In this document: positions 16,523 to 25,466 of the stretch, in pieces
How positions within the stretch are numbered: position 1 is the stretch's first letter
Layout of the letters: each line of letters starts with the position of its first letter
Origin: CAVVSD01 sp963837655
GTDB taxonomy: Bacteria; Actinomycetota; Thermoleophilia; Solirubrobacterales; Solirubrobacteraceae
Length of the DNA stretch: 64,000 bases
Assembly: GCA_963837655.1 (NCBI GenBank)
Contig: CAWIOK010000014.1
Location: forward strand, 62,001 to 126,000
Reading direction: 5' to 3'
Translations under genes and position numbers: made by a program
Notes under the pieces: model-generated
Seen by the model: the letters and a program-made list of their open reading frames with translations, nothing else
Told to the model about the DNA's origin: nothing
Databases searched by the model: none

Positions 16523-17368
16523 TCAGGGCACGCGCCCGACCGCGCGGAGCAGGTCGAACTTCCAGGGATGCGGCGCGCGCATCCACGACCGCGCGCTCAG
16601 CGTCTCCTTGGCGTGGAACGCGATGCCGCGCGGCCCGAACGCCTCGCGGCCCCCGAGCAGCGTCCCCGGATGCACGCTCTCGACGACCTCCGGCACGTAG
16701 CCCGTCGCGCGCAGCAGCGCGGCGAGCGCCCCAGGCGAGTAGTGGGCGACGTGGTGCGCCGGCTCCATGCCGTACCAGTCCTCGCCCTGCCGGACGGCAC
16801 GCAGCGAGGCGATGTTCGGCAGCTCCAGCAGCAGCCGGCCACCGGGCCGCAGCGCCCCGCGGACCTCCTCCAGCGCAGCGCGCGGCTGGGCGAGGTGCTC
16901 GAGCACGTGCCACGCGACCGCGACGTCGAAGCTGCCGGAGTCCAGCGACGCGTCCTCCAGCATCGCGGCGCGGACCTCGGCGCCCGATCGCCGGCGTGCG
17001 GCCGCCGCCATCTCCGCGGCAGGCTCGATCCCGACCACGTCGTAGCCGACCGCACGCGCCTCTGCGAGGAACCAGCCGGAGGCGCACCCGATCTCCAGCA
17101 GCCGCCCCGTCGGCGGCCCGGCGCTCCGCAGCCACCGGACGCGCACCTGCGCCTCGCGGCGGCGCTGGTCGGCGTCGGCGTCGTAGGCGCCCTCGAGGCC
17201 GTAGTCCTCGAAGTACGCCTCCCCGTACAGCTCCCGCAGCCGCTCCTGCGAGGAGCTGGGCGCGAACACGAGATCGCACGCCGGGCAGCGGACATAGCCG
17301 AGGTTCGGGAAGCGTGTGTCGGGCGCGGCGGGCGTGCCGCAGGTCCAGCAGGCGAGGTCGTCGCTCAT
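16523..17368 (-). CDS. SAM methyltransferase with N-terminal zinc ribbon (paralogue 1)
   Basis: A 281-residue protein. CWTCG and CPAC near the N-terminus form a four-Cys zinc ribbon. The SAM fold has LLEIGCASGWFLAEA (motif I), VVGIEPAAEM, VAVAWHVLEHL and LRPGGRLLLELPN. Such zinc-ribbon methyltransferases are common in glycan clusters and methylate sugars or their lipid-linked forms. A second gene of the same length and layout lies at 19692-20537. ATG 17368 has a TACGGT box 11 bases upstream that shares its TA with the opposite promoter. Confidence 0.8.
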   Translation of the reverse strand: MSDDLACWTCGTPAAPDTRFPNLGYVRCPACDLVFAPSSSQERLRELYGEAYFEDYGLEGAYDADADQRRREAQVRVRWLRSAGPPTGRLLEIGCASGWFLAEARAVGYDVVGIEPAAEMAAAARRRSGAEVRAAMLEDASLDSGSFDVAVAWHVLEHLAQPRAALEEVRGALRPGGRLLLELPNIASLRAVRQGEDWYGMEPAHHVAHYSPGALAALLRATGYVPEVVESVHPGTLLGGREAFGPRGIAFHAKETLSARSWMRAPHPWKFDLLRAVGRVP

Positions 17369-17379
17369 CGCGGCCAGGG

Positions 17380-17389
17380 ACCGTAGCGT
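17380..17389. promoter_or_regulatory. Bidirectional -10 ACCGTAGCGT
   Basis: One 10-mer of form ANNNTANNNT provides TAGCGT on the plus strand, 6 bases before ATG 17396, and TACGGT on the minus strand, 11 bases before ATG 17368. The two -10 boxes share the central TA. Confidence 0.5.
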
Positions 17390-17395
17390 GCGGGC

Positions 17396-18199
17396 ATGGA
17401 GCCGCCCGCGCTCGACGGCGTCGTGCACCGCTACCACGCCGCTGGCGACCGGTGTGCGGGTGCACGTCGCCCACGCCGGCCGCGAGGACGGCCCCGCCGG
17501 TCGTCGCCCTGCATGGCTTCCCACAGCACTGGTGGGTCTGGCGGCGGGTCATCCCGCTGCTGCCCGAGGTCCGCTTCCTGGCGATGGACCTCCGCGGCCT
17601 GGGCTGGTCGGGGCCGCCGGCGGACGGCGACTTCCGCAAGGCCCGCCTCGGCGAGGACGCGGTGGCGCTCCTGGACGTCCTGGGGATCGAGCGCGCGCTG
17701 CTCCTCGGCCACGACTGGGGCGCGTGGGCCGGGTTCCTCGCGGTGACCGCCTCCGGAGCGGTGGACGGCGCTCGTGGCGACGGGCATCGCGCATCCGTGG
17801 GCCACACGCGCGACGACGCTGCGCGCGCTCCCGCGGTTCGCGTACCAGCCGCCGCTGGCCACTCCGGTGCTCGGGCCCCGGATCATCCGCCACGTGGTGT
17901 CGCGGCTGGTGCACCCGACAGTACGCAGAGCGCCTACCGTGAGCCGCAGCGCGCGGAGGCCGCGAGCCGCCTGTACCGCGACTTCCTCCTGCACGAGGCC
18001 GGCCGCGTGCGCGTCCCGCGCCTGCACGGTGCCGGCGCGGCTGCTGCAGGGCACGCGCGACGCGCTCGGCACCGCGCTCGCGCTCGGCCTCGAGCGCCAC
18101 GGCGACGAAGCGCGGACCGAGCTGCTCGACGGCTGCGGGCACATCGTCCCCGAGGAGCGCCCGGCGGAGGTCGCGGCGGCAGTCCGGGCGCTGCTCTAA
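17396..18199 (+). pseudogene. Alpha/beta hydrolase (epoxide hydrolase-like), several frameshifts
   Basis: Pieces in all three frames join into one alpha/beta hydrolase of ~265 residues: VVALHGFPQHWWVW (oxyanion HG), MDLRGLGWSG, LLLGHDWGAWAG (nucleophile Asp in GHDWG, as in epoxide hydrolases and haloalkane dehalogenases), ATGIAHPWATR, YRDFLLHEA and finally LLDGCGHIVPEE with the catalytic His. Shifts fall near 17440, 17500, 17760, 17930 and 18030. All motifs are preserved, so the breaks may be consensus errors, but as written the gene is not translatable. It has no clear link to glycan synthesis. Confidence 0.6.
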
Positions 18200-19695
18200 C
18201 GCCGCAGCACGCCGGCCAGCACGGGCCGGGCGACGCTCGGCCACAGCAGCGGCCCGAGCCCGACGTACAGGCCGATCCCGATCACCGAGAAGCAGATCGA
18301 CGAGAACCAGCCGCCGGGGGCGACGAGCGCGAGCAGCGGGAAGACGACGGCGAGCGCGATCCCGGGGAGCGCAGCCACGACCGCCGATGCACCACGGCCG
18401 CGGGCATGCGGCGCCCGAACACGGCCGCGGCGACGAGCAGGATCATCCCGACCGCGATCGTCGCGTGGGCGACCGCGACGGCCTCCGCGCCGACCGTGCG
18501 ACCGAGCGGCACCACGATCACGAGCTGCGCGACGACCGCCGCGACCGCCGCGAACACGAACGCCCGCAGCCGCTGCATGGACAGCGCGAGCGTGTTGACC
18601 GGTGTCAGCAGCACGAAGCACAGCCCCATGACCAGGAAGATGCGCAGGATGTTCCACATGAGGTCGAGCGTCTCGACGGTCAGCGGCCCGGCGAGCGCCC
18701 GGTCGATGACCGGGTCGGCCGAACGTCGCGACGGCCGCCGCCAGCGGGACGTAGAGGAACGCTCCGAGCGCCGCGAACGTCCGCAGGTACCCCAGCGCCG
18801 CCTCCGCGCCGCGGGTGCCGAGATCGCCGACGAGGCCCGGCATCGACGTGAAGCCGATCGCCCCGGCGGTCACGGACGCGAGCAGCAGCGCGACGAAGTA
18901 GCCGTAGGTGTAGGCGGTGACGGTGCCGACGGCGCCCGCGACAGCGGCGAGGGCGATGGTGAGCATCGCCTGCGACGCCAGCGGCACCGCCGACCCGGCC
19001 GCGGCGGCGCCGGCGATCCGCCAGGTGCGACGGTCGCGCAGCTTGCCGAGCGCGACGCCGGCGTGCACGCCCAGCCGCCGCAGGTAGGCGACGTGCCCGA
19101 GGTACAGGACGGCCGATCCGCCGAGGACGCCGATCGCCGCGCCCACGGCGCCGAACGCGAGCATGAAGCCCGGTGGCCAGCACGAGCGCCGACCGCCGAC
19201 GAGATCACGTAGAGCCCGGCGCTGGCCACGAACCGCAGCGCCGCGGCCAGCGCGGCCGCCTGGCTCGCCGCGGCGACCTGCAGCCCGGACGCGACGGCGA
19301 GGATCGCGAGGCTCGTGATGGCCGTCTGGAGGTCGCCGGTGTTCAGCGCCTCGCCGAGCGCGGGGGAGAGCACCACCAGCGTCACGGCCAGGACGACCGC
19401 GACCGCGGAAAGCCGCCCGACGGCATCCGCCGCGCGCCCGCGCAGCTCGGCGTCGGTCCCGCCGACGCCGATGAGCGGCACGAGCGCGACGCGGACGTTG
19501 CCGCCGAAGAGCGCGAAGACGAGGTACAGCGAGTAGGCCGCGAGCAGGCTGTCGGTGGCCGCGCTCTCGCCGAGCACGATCCCGATGACGAGGCCCAGCA
19601 GCCCGCCGAGCGCGGTGCCGAGCAGGAAGCTCGCGGCGACGACCGCCGACTGCCGCGCCGTGCTCGCGCCGTCCGCGACGAGCGGCTCGGCTCAC
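18196..19695 (-). CDS. MATE/MurJ-like lipid-linked oligosaccharide flippase 1, several frameshifts
   Basis: A polytopic protein of ~495 residues, broken near 19690, 19180, 18715 and 18380. Segments in order: VVAASFLLGTALGG, ATDSLLAAYSLYLVFALFGG, VRVALVPLIG, many hydrophobic helices, and the end LLWPSVARPVLAGVLRR. It matches the second flippase at 30120-31635 block for block, which is how I joined the frames. Proteins of this family move lipid-linked glycans across the membrane. The GTG at 19695 overlaps the stop of the upstream methyltransferase; one extra C directly after it breaks the frame. Probably functional in the real genome. Confidence 0.65.
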   Translation of the reverse strand: MSRAARRGRREHGAAVGGRRRELPARHRARRAAGPRHRDRARRERGHRQPARGLLAVPRLRALRRQRPRRARAAHRRRRDRRRAARARGGCRRAAFRGRGRPGRDAGGALPRARRGAEHRRPPDGHHEPRDPRRRVRAAGRRGEPGGRAGRGAAVRGQRRALRDLVGGRRSCWPPGFMLAFGAVGAAIGVLGGSAVLYLGHVAYLRRLGVHAGVALGKLRDRRTWRIAGAAAAGSAVPLASQAMLTIALAAVAGAVGTVTAYTYGYFVALLLASVTAGAIGFTSMPGLVGDLGTRGAEAALGYLRTFAALGAFLYVPLAAAVATFGRPGHRPGARRAADRRDARPHVEHPAHLPGHGAVLRAADTGQHARAVHAAAAGVRVRGGRGGRRAARDRGAARSHGRRGGRRGRPRDDRGRDDPARRRGRVRAPHARGRGASAVVAALPGIALAVVFPLLALVAPGGWFSSICFSVIGIGLYVGLGPLLWPSVARPVLAGVLRR

Positions 19696-20537
19696 GGGCG
19701 GCGGGCCGCAGCTCGCAGCATCTCGTGCCGCGTCGGGTGCGGCGACCGGGGCGACGCGCGGTCCTGCACCGCCTGCTTGACCTGCCACGCGAGCGCCTTC
19801 GGGCGGCGCGCGAGATCGGGCCGCAGGTAGCCGGCGGTGGGGAACGTGTCGACCTGCAACGGGCTGAACCCGGTCCGCCGCAGGAGGTCTGCGAGCGTCG
19901 CCGGTGCGTAGTGGCCGACGTGGTGCGCGAGATCGAGGTGGAACCATGCGGCGCCCTGGGCGCGCGACGCCGCGCTCTCGACGTTCGGCACCTCGATCAT
20001 GAGCAGCCCGCCCGGCCGCAGAGCCGCGTGCAGCCGCTCGAGGACCCCGACGGGCAGGGTGATGTGCTCGAGCGCGTGCCAGGCGACGACGACGTCCAGC
20101 TCGCCGTCGGGCAGCGAGGCCGTCTCGGCGGTCGCGGCCTGGACGGGCACGTCCCAGCGTGCCGTGGCTGCGAGCGCGACGTCGGCCGCCGGCTCGATGC
20201 CCTCGACGACGAAGCCCGCGTCCCGCGCCTGCGCCAGGAACCAGCCCGACGCGCTGCCGATCTCCAGCAGCCGCCCGCCCGTGGCGTAGGACTGCAGCCA
20301 CCGCATGCGGACCGCCGCCTCGTGGCGGCGCTGGGCCTCGTCGGCGTCGTAGGCCTGGCCCCCGGGGTACGCGTCGAAGTACTCGGTCGTGTAGATGCGG
20401 TGCAGCTCCTCCGCCGACGCGACAGGCGCGAACAGGAACCCGCAGGCGCCGCAGCGCACGAGCGGCAGCCCGGCGTAGCGGGGGTCGGGCGCGGCGTCGG
20501 CGCCGCAGATCCAGCAGGAGGGGACAGCGTCGGTCAA
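19692..20537 (-). CDS. SAM methyltransferase with N-terminal zinc ribbon (paralogue 2)
   Basis: A 281-residue protein, the same length and layout as the gene at 16523-17368: CWICG and CGAC ribbon, LLEIGSASGWFLAQA, VEGIEPAADVALAA, VVVAWHALEHI, LRPGGLLMIEVPN and a HHVGHYAPATLADLL segment. It probably methylates a related glycan intermediate. The TTG start (20537) gives LTDAVPSCWICG and has TAGCCT 11 bases upstream. It is followed by the flippase with a GTGA overlap. Duplication of one ancestral gene is likely. Confidence 0.8.
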   Translation of the reverse strand: MTDAVPSCWICGADAAPDPRYAGLPLVRCGACGFLFAPVASAEELHRIYTTEYFDAYPGGQAYDADEAQRRHEAAVRMRWLQSYATGGRLLEIGSASGWFLAQARDAGFVVEGIEPAADVALAATARWDVPVQAATAETASLPDGELDVVVAWHALEHITLPVGVLERLHAALRPGGLLMIEVPNVESAASRAQGAAWFHLDLAHHVGHYAPATLADLLRRTGFSPLQVDTFPTAGYLRPDLARRPKALAWQVKQAVQDRASPRSPHPTRHEMLRAAARRP

Positions 20538-20548
20538 GGGCGGGCCAC

Positions 20549-20558
20549 AGGCTACGCT
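20549..20558. promoter_or_regulatory. Bidirectional -10 AGGCTACGCT
   Basis: An ANNNTANNNT 10-mer: TAGCCT on the minus strand, 11 bases before TTG 20537, and TACGCT on the plus strand, 21 bases before GTG 20580. Both boxes share the central TA. Confidence 0.5.
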
Positions 20559-20579
20559 CGGCGTTGGATGGTCATCTGA

Positions 20580-21725
20580 GTGCGGGTCTGCATCGCCTAC
20601 GACTGCCTGTTCCCGTGGACCGTCGGCGGCGCCGAGCGCTGGTACCGGGCGCTCGCCGAGCGGCTCGTGGCGGAGGGCCACGAGGTCACCTACCTGACCC
20701 GCGTGCAGTGGTCGCCGGGGGAGGAGCCGCAGATCCCCGGCGCCCGCGTGCTCGCCGTCTCCCGCGCCGACCCGCTCTACGACGACGCGGGCCGCCGCGC
20801 GATCGGCCCGCCGCTGCGCTTCGGCGTCGGCGTCCTGCGCCACCTCCTGCGCCACCGCCGCAGCTACGACGCGGTGCACCTGTGCTCGTTCCCCTTCTTC
20901 TCCCTGCTGGCGGCCCGCGCCGCCCTGGCCGGGGCGCGGGTCCCGCTCGCGGTCGACTGGTTCGAGGTCTGGTCGCGTGGCTACTGGGGGGAGTACCTGG
21001 GTGCGTCGGGCGGGCGGATCGGGCACCTGGTCCAGCGGCTCTGCGTGCTGCTGACGCCGCGGGCGTTCGTCTTCAGCGCGCTGCACGAGCGGCGGCTGCG
21101 CGACGAGGGGCTGCGCGGCGAGGTCGTGCGCCTGCGCGGGCTGTGGGGCGGCGATCCGGCCGACATCCCCCCGACGCGGTCCGCGGCCGAGCCGCCGACC
21201 GTCGTCTTCGCGGGCCGCCACATCCCCGAGAAGCGCGCCGCGACGATCCCGGCCGCGCTCGCGCTGCTCCCGGGCCACCGCGCGCGGATCCTCGGGGACG
21301 GCCCCGAGCGCGATGCCGTCCTGGCCGAGGTGGCGCGCCTCGGCCTCGGGGACCGCGTCGAGGTCCCGGGCTTCGTCGACGCGGAGGAGGTCGCAGAGGC
21401 GATGGCGACCGCCACGTGCCTGCTGCTGCCGTCGGTGCGCGAGGGCTATGGCCTCGTCGTCGTCGAGGCGGCGCGGCTCGGCACGCCCAGCGTCGTCGTC
21501 GCCGCGCCTGACAACGCGGCGGTCGAGCTGGTGGACGACGGCGTCAACGGCGTCGTCGCGCCCGACGGCTCCCCTGAGGCGCTGGCGGCCGCGATCGTCG
21601 CCGCCGCGCCGTTGCGCGCGAGCACCGCGGCATGGTTCGCCGTCCAGGCGCGGGAGCTGTCGGTCGGAGGATCGCTCGACGCGGTCCTCGCCGCCTACCG
21701 CAGCGTCAGCTCGACCCAGTCGTAG
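20580..21725 (+). CDS. Glycosyltransferase family 4
   Basis: A 381-residue GT-B transferase. The N-terminal domain has YDCLFPWTVGGAERW, typical of GT4 enzymes that bind a lipid-linked acceptor, and HLCSFPFFSLL. The donor domain has VVFAGRHIPEKRAATIP, ILGDGPERDAV, and the EX7E motif REGYGLVVVEAARLG. GTG 20580 starts the canonical MRVCIAYDC sequence. It converges on the large membrane protein and overlaps it by 31 bases. Intact, with no oddity. Confidence 0.85.
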   Translation: MRVCIAYDCLFPWTVGGAERWYRALAERLVAEGHEVTYLTRVQWSPGEEPQIPGARVLAVSRADPLYDDAGRRAIGPPLRFGVGVLRHLLRHRRSYDAVHLCSFPFFSLLAARAALAGARVPLAVDWFEVWSRGYWGEYLGASGGRIGHLVQRLCVLLTPRAFVFSALHERRLRDEGLRGEVVRLRGLWGGDPADIPPTRSAAEPPTVVFAGRHIPEKRAATIPAALALLPGHRARILGDGPERDAVLAEVARLGLGDRVEVPGFVDAEEVAEAMATATCLLLPSVREGYGLVVVEAARLGTPSVVVAAPDNAAVELVDDGVNGVVAPDGSPEALAAAIVAAAPLRASTAAWFAVQARELSVGGSLDAVLAAYRSVSSTQS

Positions 21726-24157
21726 TTCTCGGCGTTGCGGCAGACTGCGGCGGCCTGCGAGGCGGGCGCCGTGTGGACGACCCCGCGCTGCGTGCCGGTG
21801 CGCTCGAGGACGAGCGGGCCGACGGGTTGGCCGCCGACGCCGTCGCCCGGCAGCGGCCGTCCGCCCCGGCGGTCCAGTCGTACGACGTGGCGGCCCGCGG
21901 GCAGCGTGATCGTCGAGATCATCGTCCAGCCCTGGGGATAGCTCCAGCTGCGACCGAGCGTTCCCGCCGGCTTGCCGTCGATGGTCACCTTCACGGGGCG
22001 CTGGTTGGGACCTTGCACCCAGACGCGGTAGCTCCCGGTCTCGGGCACGTCGACCGGCGTCTCCAGGAAGCCCGGGCCGTACATCTGGATGTAGTCGCGC
22101 TTGGACTGGCGCCACGTCGGCACCGTCGTCCCCGTGCCCAGGTGGGCCGTCGCGGTCTGGCCCGTCTCCGCCCAGGCGACCCGCACCCGCGGGCCGCCGG
22201 CGCGCGCCTTGCGGACCAGCGCCTCGCACTCGGCCTTGACGCCCGCCGGCCCGGTGCCGGGGACCGGGACGTGCTGCAGGATGGTCAGCCGCTCACGCCG
22301 CTTCCAGACCTCGTGGTACGGCGTCTGCTCGACGAGGTCGTAGTTGACGGGCGGGCGGCTCCAGAGCGGCCCGCGGCGCTGGATGATGAGCGGGTAGCGC
22401 TCGATGCCCTGCACGTCCATGGTGTCCAGGTCGAAGGCGAACGACGGCTGCGGCGCCTTCGCGAGGACGTCGGGGCGGAAGCCGACGAAGCCGGAGCCCT
22501 CCGACGCCGGGTTGACGTAGGCGCTGCCGTCGGCCTTGCGCAGGAAGTACTCGGCGTACTCCTCGTGGGCCGGATAGAGCGTCGGGCCCTGCCCGGCGTA
22601 CTCGTTGCCGAGCCGCTCGAGGTCGCGCATCCGTCCGGTCGGGGCCAGGGAGATGTCGTGGAACGCCATCGCGTTGCCGGCCAGCACCGCCGCGGTGAGC
22701 ACCCCGGCCGCCATCCACGACACCGCCTTCGGCAGCTGGCCGAAGCGCCGCACCCCGCGGATCGCGGCGACGCCCGCGAACGCCAGGGCCAGCGCGACGG
22801 GGCCGACGACGCAGATCGCCTTCAGCTGGATCCACGGGCCGGTGCGCTGCGTGAAGTACAGGAGTGCGATGACGGAGGCGATCCCGAGGAACAGCAGGCC
22901 GCGGTCGCGCCGCCAGGCCGCCCAGCCGAGCCCGATGACCGCCAGCAGCCCGGCGATGACGCCGGCCAGGAGCGTGGCGTGCGTGTCGCCGAGCGACGGG
23001 ACGCGGTAGTCACCGCTGATCCACACGCCGAGCGCGGCGCGGGCCGGAACCGGGGCGGCGAGGTTGCCGAGGTCGATGAGCGCGGTCGCGCCGGGACCCT
23101 GGGCCTGCACGGCGACCTTCGCGAGCTGCGTCGCCCAGTAGATCATCGGCGCGGCGAGCGCGATCGCCAGCACGCCGGCGCCGATCCACGCCCTCAGCGC
23201 GGGCCAGTCGATGCCGGGGACTCGGCTCGGAGTCCTGCGGACGAGCACGGTCGCGAGCACCGCGAGGATCAGCAGGATCGCCAGCCAGGGCCCGATCGTG
23301 ATCGAGAACGTGCCCATGAGCGCCGCCACGCCGATCGCGAGCGGGAGGAGGCCGCGGACGCCGTCCTCCCTGGGGCGCAGGCTCGAGATGATCGCGGCGC
23401 AGAAGACGAGCGCCGAGGCAGTCGTGAGCTCCTTGATGCCGCCGACCAGCGCATAGCCATAGAGCGTGCTGGGCTGGGCTGCGACGAACGCCGCGAGGGC
23501 CCGCAGCCCACGGGACGGGATGATCCGGGCCAGCAGCCCGTACAGGCCGAGGGACAGCATCCCGCCGGTGAACGCCATGAACGGCTGGTAGGTCCAGGAG
23601 GCGGAGATGCCGAGCAGCTGCCCGACGCTGCCCAGGACCGCGTTGCCCGCGCCCGGGTAGCCGGTGACGGCCGTCTTGGACATCACGACGAGGTAGGAGC
23701 TCGGCCGCGGGAAGGGAAGCTCGCGACCATGGGTCGTGAGCCAGGTCGCCCACTCGAACTGCAGCGCGAGGTCGACGATCCGCGCGTAGCCGGTCCACGT
23801 CGCCTGGCCGGTCAGGAACGCGGGGGCCAGGACCGCCAGGAACGCGCCCAGCGCCGCGATGCCGGGCCACATCCACGCGGCTCGCTCGCCCAGCAGCGGA
23901 CGGATGTCGTGGCGGCACCAGACGAGGCCGCCGACGCCGAGGAGCACGATCGCCACCCAGTTGAGGTGGGCGGTGAAGCTCCACGAGAACCCCGTGAGGA
24001 AGGTGCCGACGGCCAGCAGCGTCACGAACCCCGCAGGGAGCACGAGGACGGGCGCCATCGCGCCGCGGGCGAGGCGACGCACCAGCAGGCCCGCCCCGGC
24101 GGATGCCGCGAGCAGGACGAGCGGCGCTACCAGGTAGCTGACGAGGAAGAGTCCCAT
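21695..24157 (-). CDS. Large polytopic membrane protein with C-terminal beta domain (GT-C/polymerase-like), copy 1
   Basis: An 820-residue protein. Roughly a dozen hydrophobic helices fill residues 1-~500, including GLFLVSYLVAPLVLLAA and PFMAFTGGMLSLGLYGLLA. WTGYARIVDLALQFEWATWL and PGAGNAVLGSVGQLLG are loops shared with its paralogue. After the membrane part come a soluble segment and a beta-rich C-terminus (GSYRVWVQGPNQRPVKVTIDG, LPAGRHVVRLDRRGG) resembling a carbohydrate-binding module. It is probably an extracytoplasmic GT-C transferase or polymerase using polyprenyl-linked sugar. It is divergent from a polyprenyl-phosphate glycosyltransferase. The assignment is inferred from topology and context. 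Confidence 0.6.
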   Translation of the reverse strand: MGLFLVSYLVAPLVLLAASAGAGLLVRRLARGAMAPVLVLPAGFVTLLAVGTFLTGFSWSFTAHLNWVAIVLLGVGGLVWCRHDIRPLLGERAAWMWPGIAALGAFLAVLAPAFLTGQATWTGYARIVDLALQFEWATWLTTHGRELPFPRPSSYLVVMSKTAVTGYPGAGNAVLGSVGQLLGISASWTYQPFMAFTGGMLSLGLYGLLARIIPSRGLRALAAFVAAQPSTLYGYALVGGIKELTTASALVFCAAIISSLRPREDGVRGLLPLAIGVAALMGTFSITIGPWLAILLILAVLATVLVRRTPSRVPGIDWPALRAWIGAGVLAIALAAPMIYWATQLAKVAVQAQGPGATALIDLGNLAAPVPARAALGVWISGDYRVPSLGDTHATLLAGVIAGLLAVIGLGWAAWRRDRGLLFLGIASVIALLYFTQRTGPWIQLKAICVVGPVALALAFAGVAAIRGVRRFGQLPKAVSWMAAGVLTAAVLAGNAMAFHDISLAPTGRMRDLERLGNEYAGQGPTLYPAHEEYAEYFLRKADGSAYVNPASEGSGFVGFRPDVLAKAPQPSFAFDLDTMDVQGIERYPLIIQRRGPLWSRPPVNYDLVEQTPYHEVWKRRERLTILQHVPVPGTGPAGVKAECEALVRKARAGGPRVRVAWAETGQTATAHLGTGTTVPTWRQSKRDYIQMYGPGFLETPVDVPETGSYRVWVQGPNQRPVKVTIDGKPAGTLGRSWSYPQGWTMISTITLPAGRHVVRLDRRGGRPLPGDGVGGQPVGPLVLERTGTQRGVVHTAPASQAAAVCRNAENYDWVELTLR

Positions 24158-24271
24158 GGGCCAGGCGGCGCGCCACGGTACCAGCGCCCGCCCGAGCGAC
24201 CGCTACGCTCATCGGGTTTTGCGATCCGCAACTCGGCGGTCGCTCGCCCGTTGTCGTTCGCAAGCCCACGC

Positions 24272-25030
24272 ATGACGAAGCTGCTCGCCATCGTTCCCGC
24301 GTACAACGAGGCCGGGGCCATCGGCTCCACGGTCTCCGAGTTGCACGTCCACGCCCCGGACTTCGACGTCCTGGTGGTCGACGACGGCTCAACGGACGAC
24401 ACCGCCGCCTGTGCCCGCCGTGCGGGCGCAACCGTTCTGCAGCTCCCGTTCAACCTCGGGATCGGCGGCGCGGTGCAGTCCGGCTACCAGTATGCGCTGA
24501 CCCACGGCTACCAGGTCGCCGTCCAGGTCGACGGCGACGGCCAGCACGATCCGCGCTATCTCGGGCAGCTGCTCGCCCACCTGCGGTCCCGGCCCGACCT
24601 GAACATGGTCACCGGCTCGCGCTTCCTCGACGCGGCCGACAAGGACGGGTACCGCTCGTCGGCGTCGCGGCGGATCGGCATCCGGGTCTTCTCGCGCATC
24701 CTGTCGATCGTCGTGCGCCGGCCGATCACGGACCCGACATCGGGCCTGCGGATGATCGACCGCCGCGGCATCGAGCTCTTCGCCCGCGACTACCCGCACG
24801 ACTATCCGGAGGTCGAGGCGATCGTCCTCAGCCACTCGCACCGTATGGTCGGCGAGGAGATCCCGGTCCGGATGCGGGCGCGGGTCACGGGCCGGTCGTC
24901 GATCGGGTCGACTCAGTCGGCCTACTACATGATCAAGGTGCTGCTGGCGGTCTTCGTCGGGATGCTGCGGGCGCGCCCCGGCATCGAGGCGGGCGACGCC
25001 TCCGCCGTCCAGGCGGAGCACGGACTCTGA
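24272..25030 (+). CDS. Polyprenyl-phosphate glycosyltransferase (DPM1/GtrB-like GT2)
   Basis: A 252-residue GT2 enzyme: LAIVPAYNEAGAIGST, VLVVDDGSTDDT, FNLGIGGAVQSGYQYA and the metal-binding DGDGQHDP. VTGSRF and DPTSGLRMIDR are standard in dolichyl/polyprenyl-phosphate mannose and glucose synthases. It probably charges polyprenyl phosphate on the inner face of the membrane. It is followed after 13 bases by a DUF2304 gene, a pairing common in actinobacteria, and is divergent from the large membrane protein that might use its product. A TACGCT box at 24204-24209 would give a leader of about 60 bases. Confidence 0.88.
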   Translation: MTKLLAIVPAYNEAGAIGSTVSELHVHAPDFDVLVVDDGSTDDTAACARRAGATVLQLPFNLGIGGAVQSGYQYALTHGYQVAVQVDGDGQHDPRYLGQLLAHLRSRPDLNMVTGSRFLDAADKDGYRSSASRRIGIRVFSRILSIVVRRPITDPTSGLRMIDRRGIELFARDYPHDYPEVEAIVLSHSHRMVGEEIPVRMRARVTGRSSIGSTQSAYYMIKVLLAVFVGMLRARPGIEAGDASAVQAEHGL

Positions 25031-25043
25031 TGGTGGCTCGCTG

Positions 25044-25457
25044 ATGGAGATGGGCCTGCGCATCCAGCTCGTGGCGATCGTCGTCGCCGGCGGCCTGTTC
25101 TTCATCGTCTTCGAGCTCGTCCGGCGCAAGCGGCTGCTGGAGCGCTACGCGCTCCTGTGGCTGGGATCGACGATCGTGCTGCTGGGCCTGGCCGTGTGGA
25201 AGGACCTGCTGGTCACCGTCTCCACGGCGGTGGGGATCTACTACGCGCCGTCCGCGCTGTTCGCGGTGACGCTCGCCTTCGTCCTGATGCTCATGCTGCA
25301 CTTCTCGCTGGTGATCTCGCGGCTGGCCGACCAGAACAAGGTCCTGGCGCAGAAGCTGAGCCTGCTGCAGCAGCGCGTCGAGCTGCTCGAGGGCGGCGAG
25401 GAGGGCGGCGAGTCGTCGCCGCGGGCCTCGCGCACCGAGATCGGCTCACTGCCCTAG
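25044..25457 (+). CDS. DUF2304 family membrane protein
   Basis: A 137-residue protein with three hydrophobic helices (residues ~5-25, ~35-55, ~68-90) followed by a short coiled coil (ADQNKVLAQKLSLLQQRVEL). LERYALLWLGSTIVLLGLA is typical of DUF2304. Members are found beside polyprenyl-phosphate glycosyltransferases and are thought to assist them, perhaps as the membrane partner. It lies between two GT2 genes in a tight operon. The role is inferred from neighbourhood. Confidence 0.75.
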   Translation: MEMGLRIQLVAIVVAGGLFFIVFELVRRKRLLERYALLWLGSTIVLLGLAVWKDLLVTVSTAVGIYYAPSALFAVTLAFVLMLMLHFSLVISRLADQNKVLAQKLSLLQQRVELLEGGEEGGESSPRASRTEIGSLP

Positions 25458-25466
25458 CGCCCTGAC

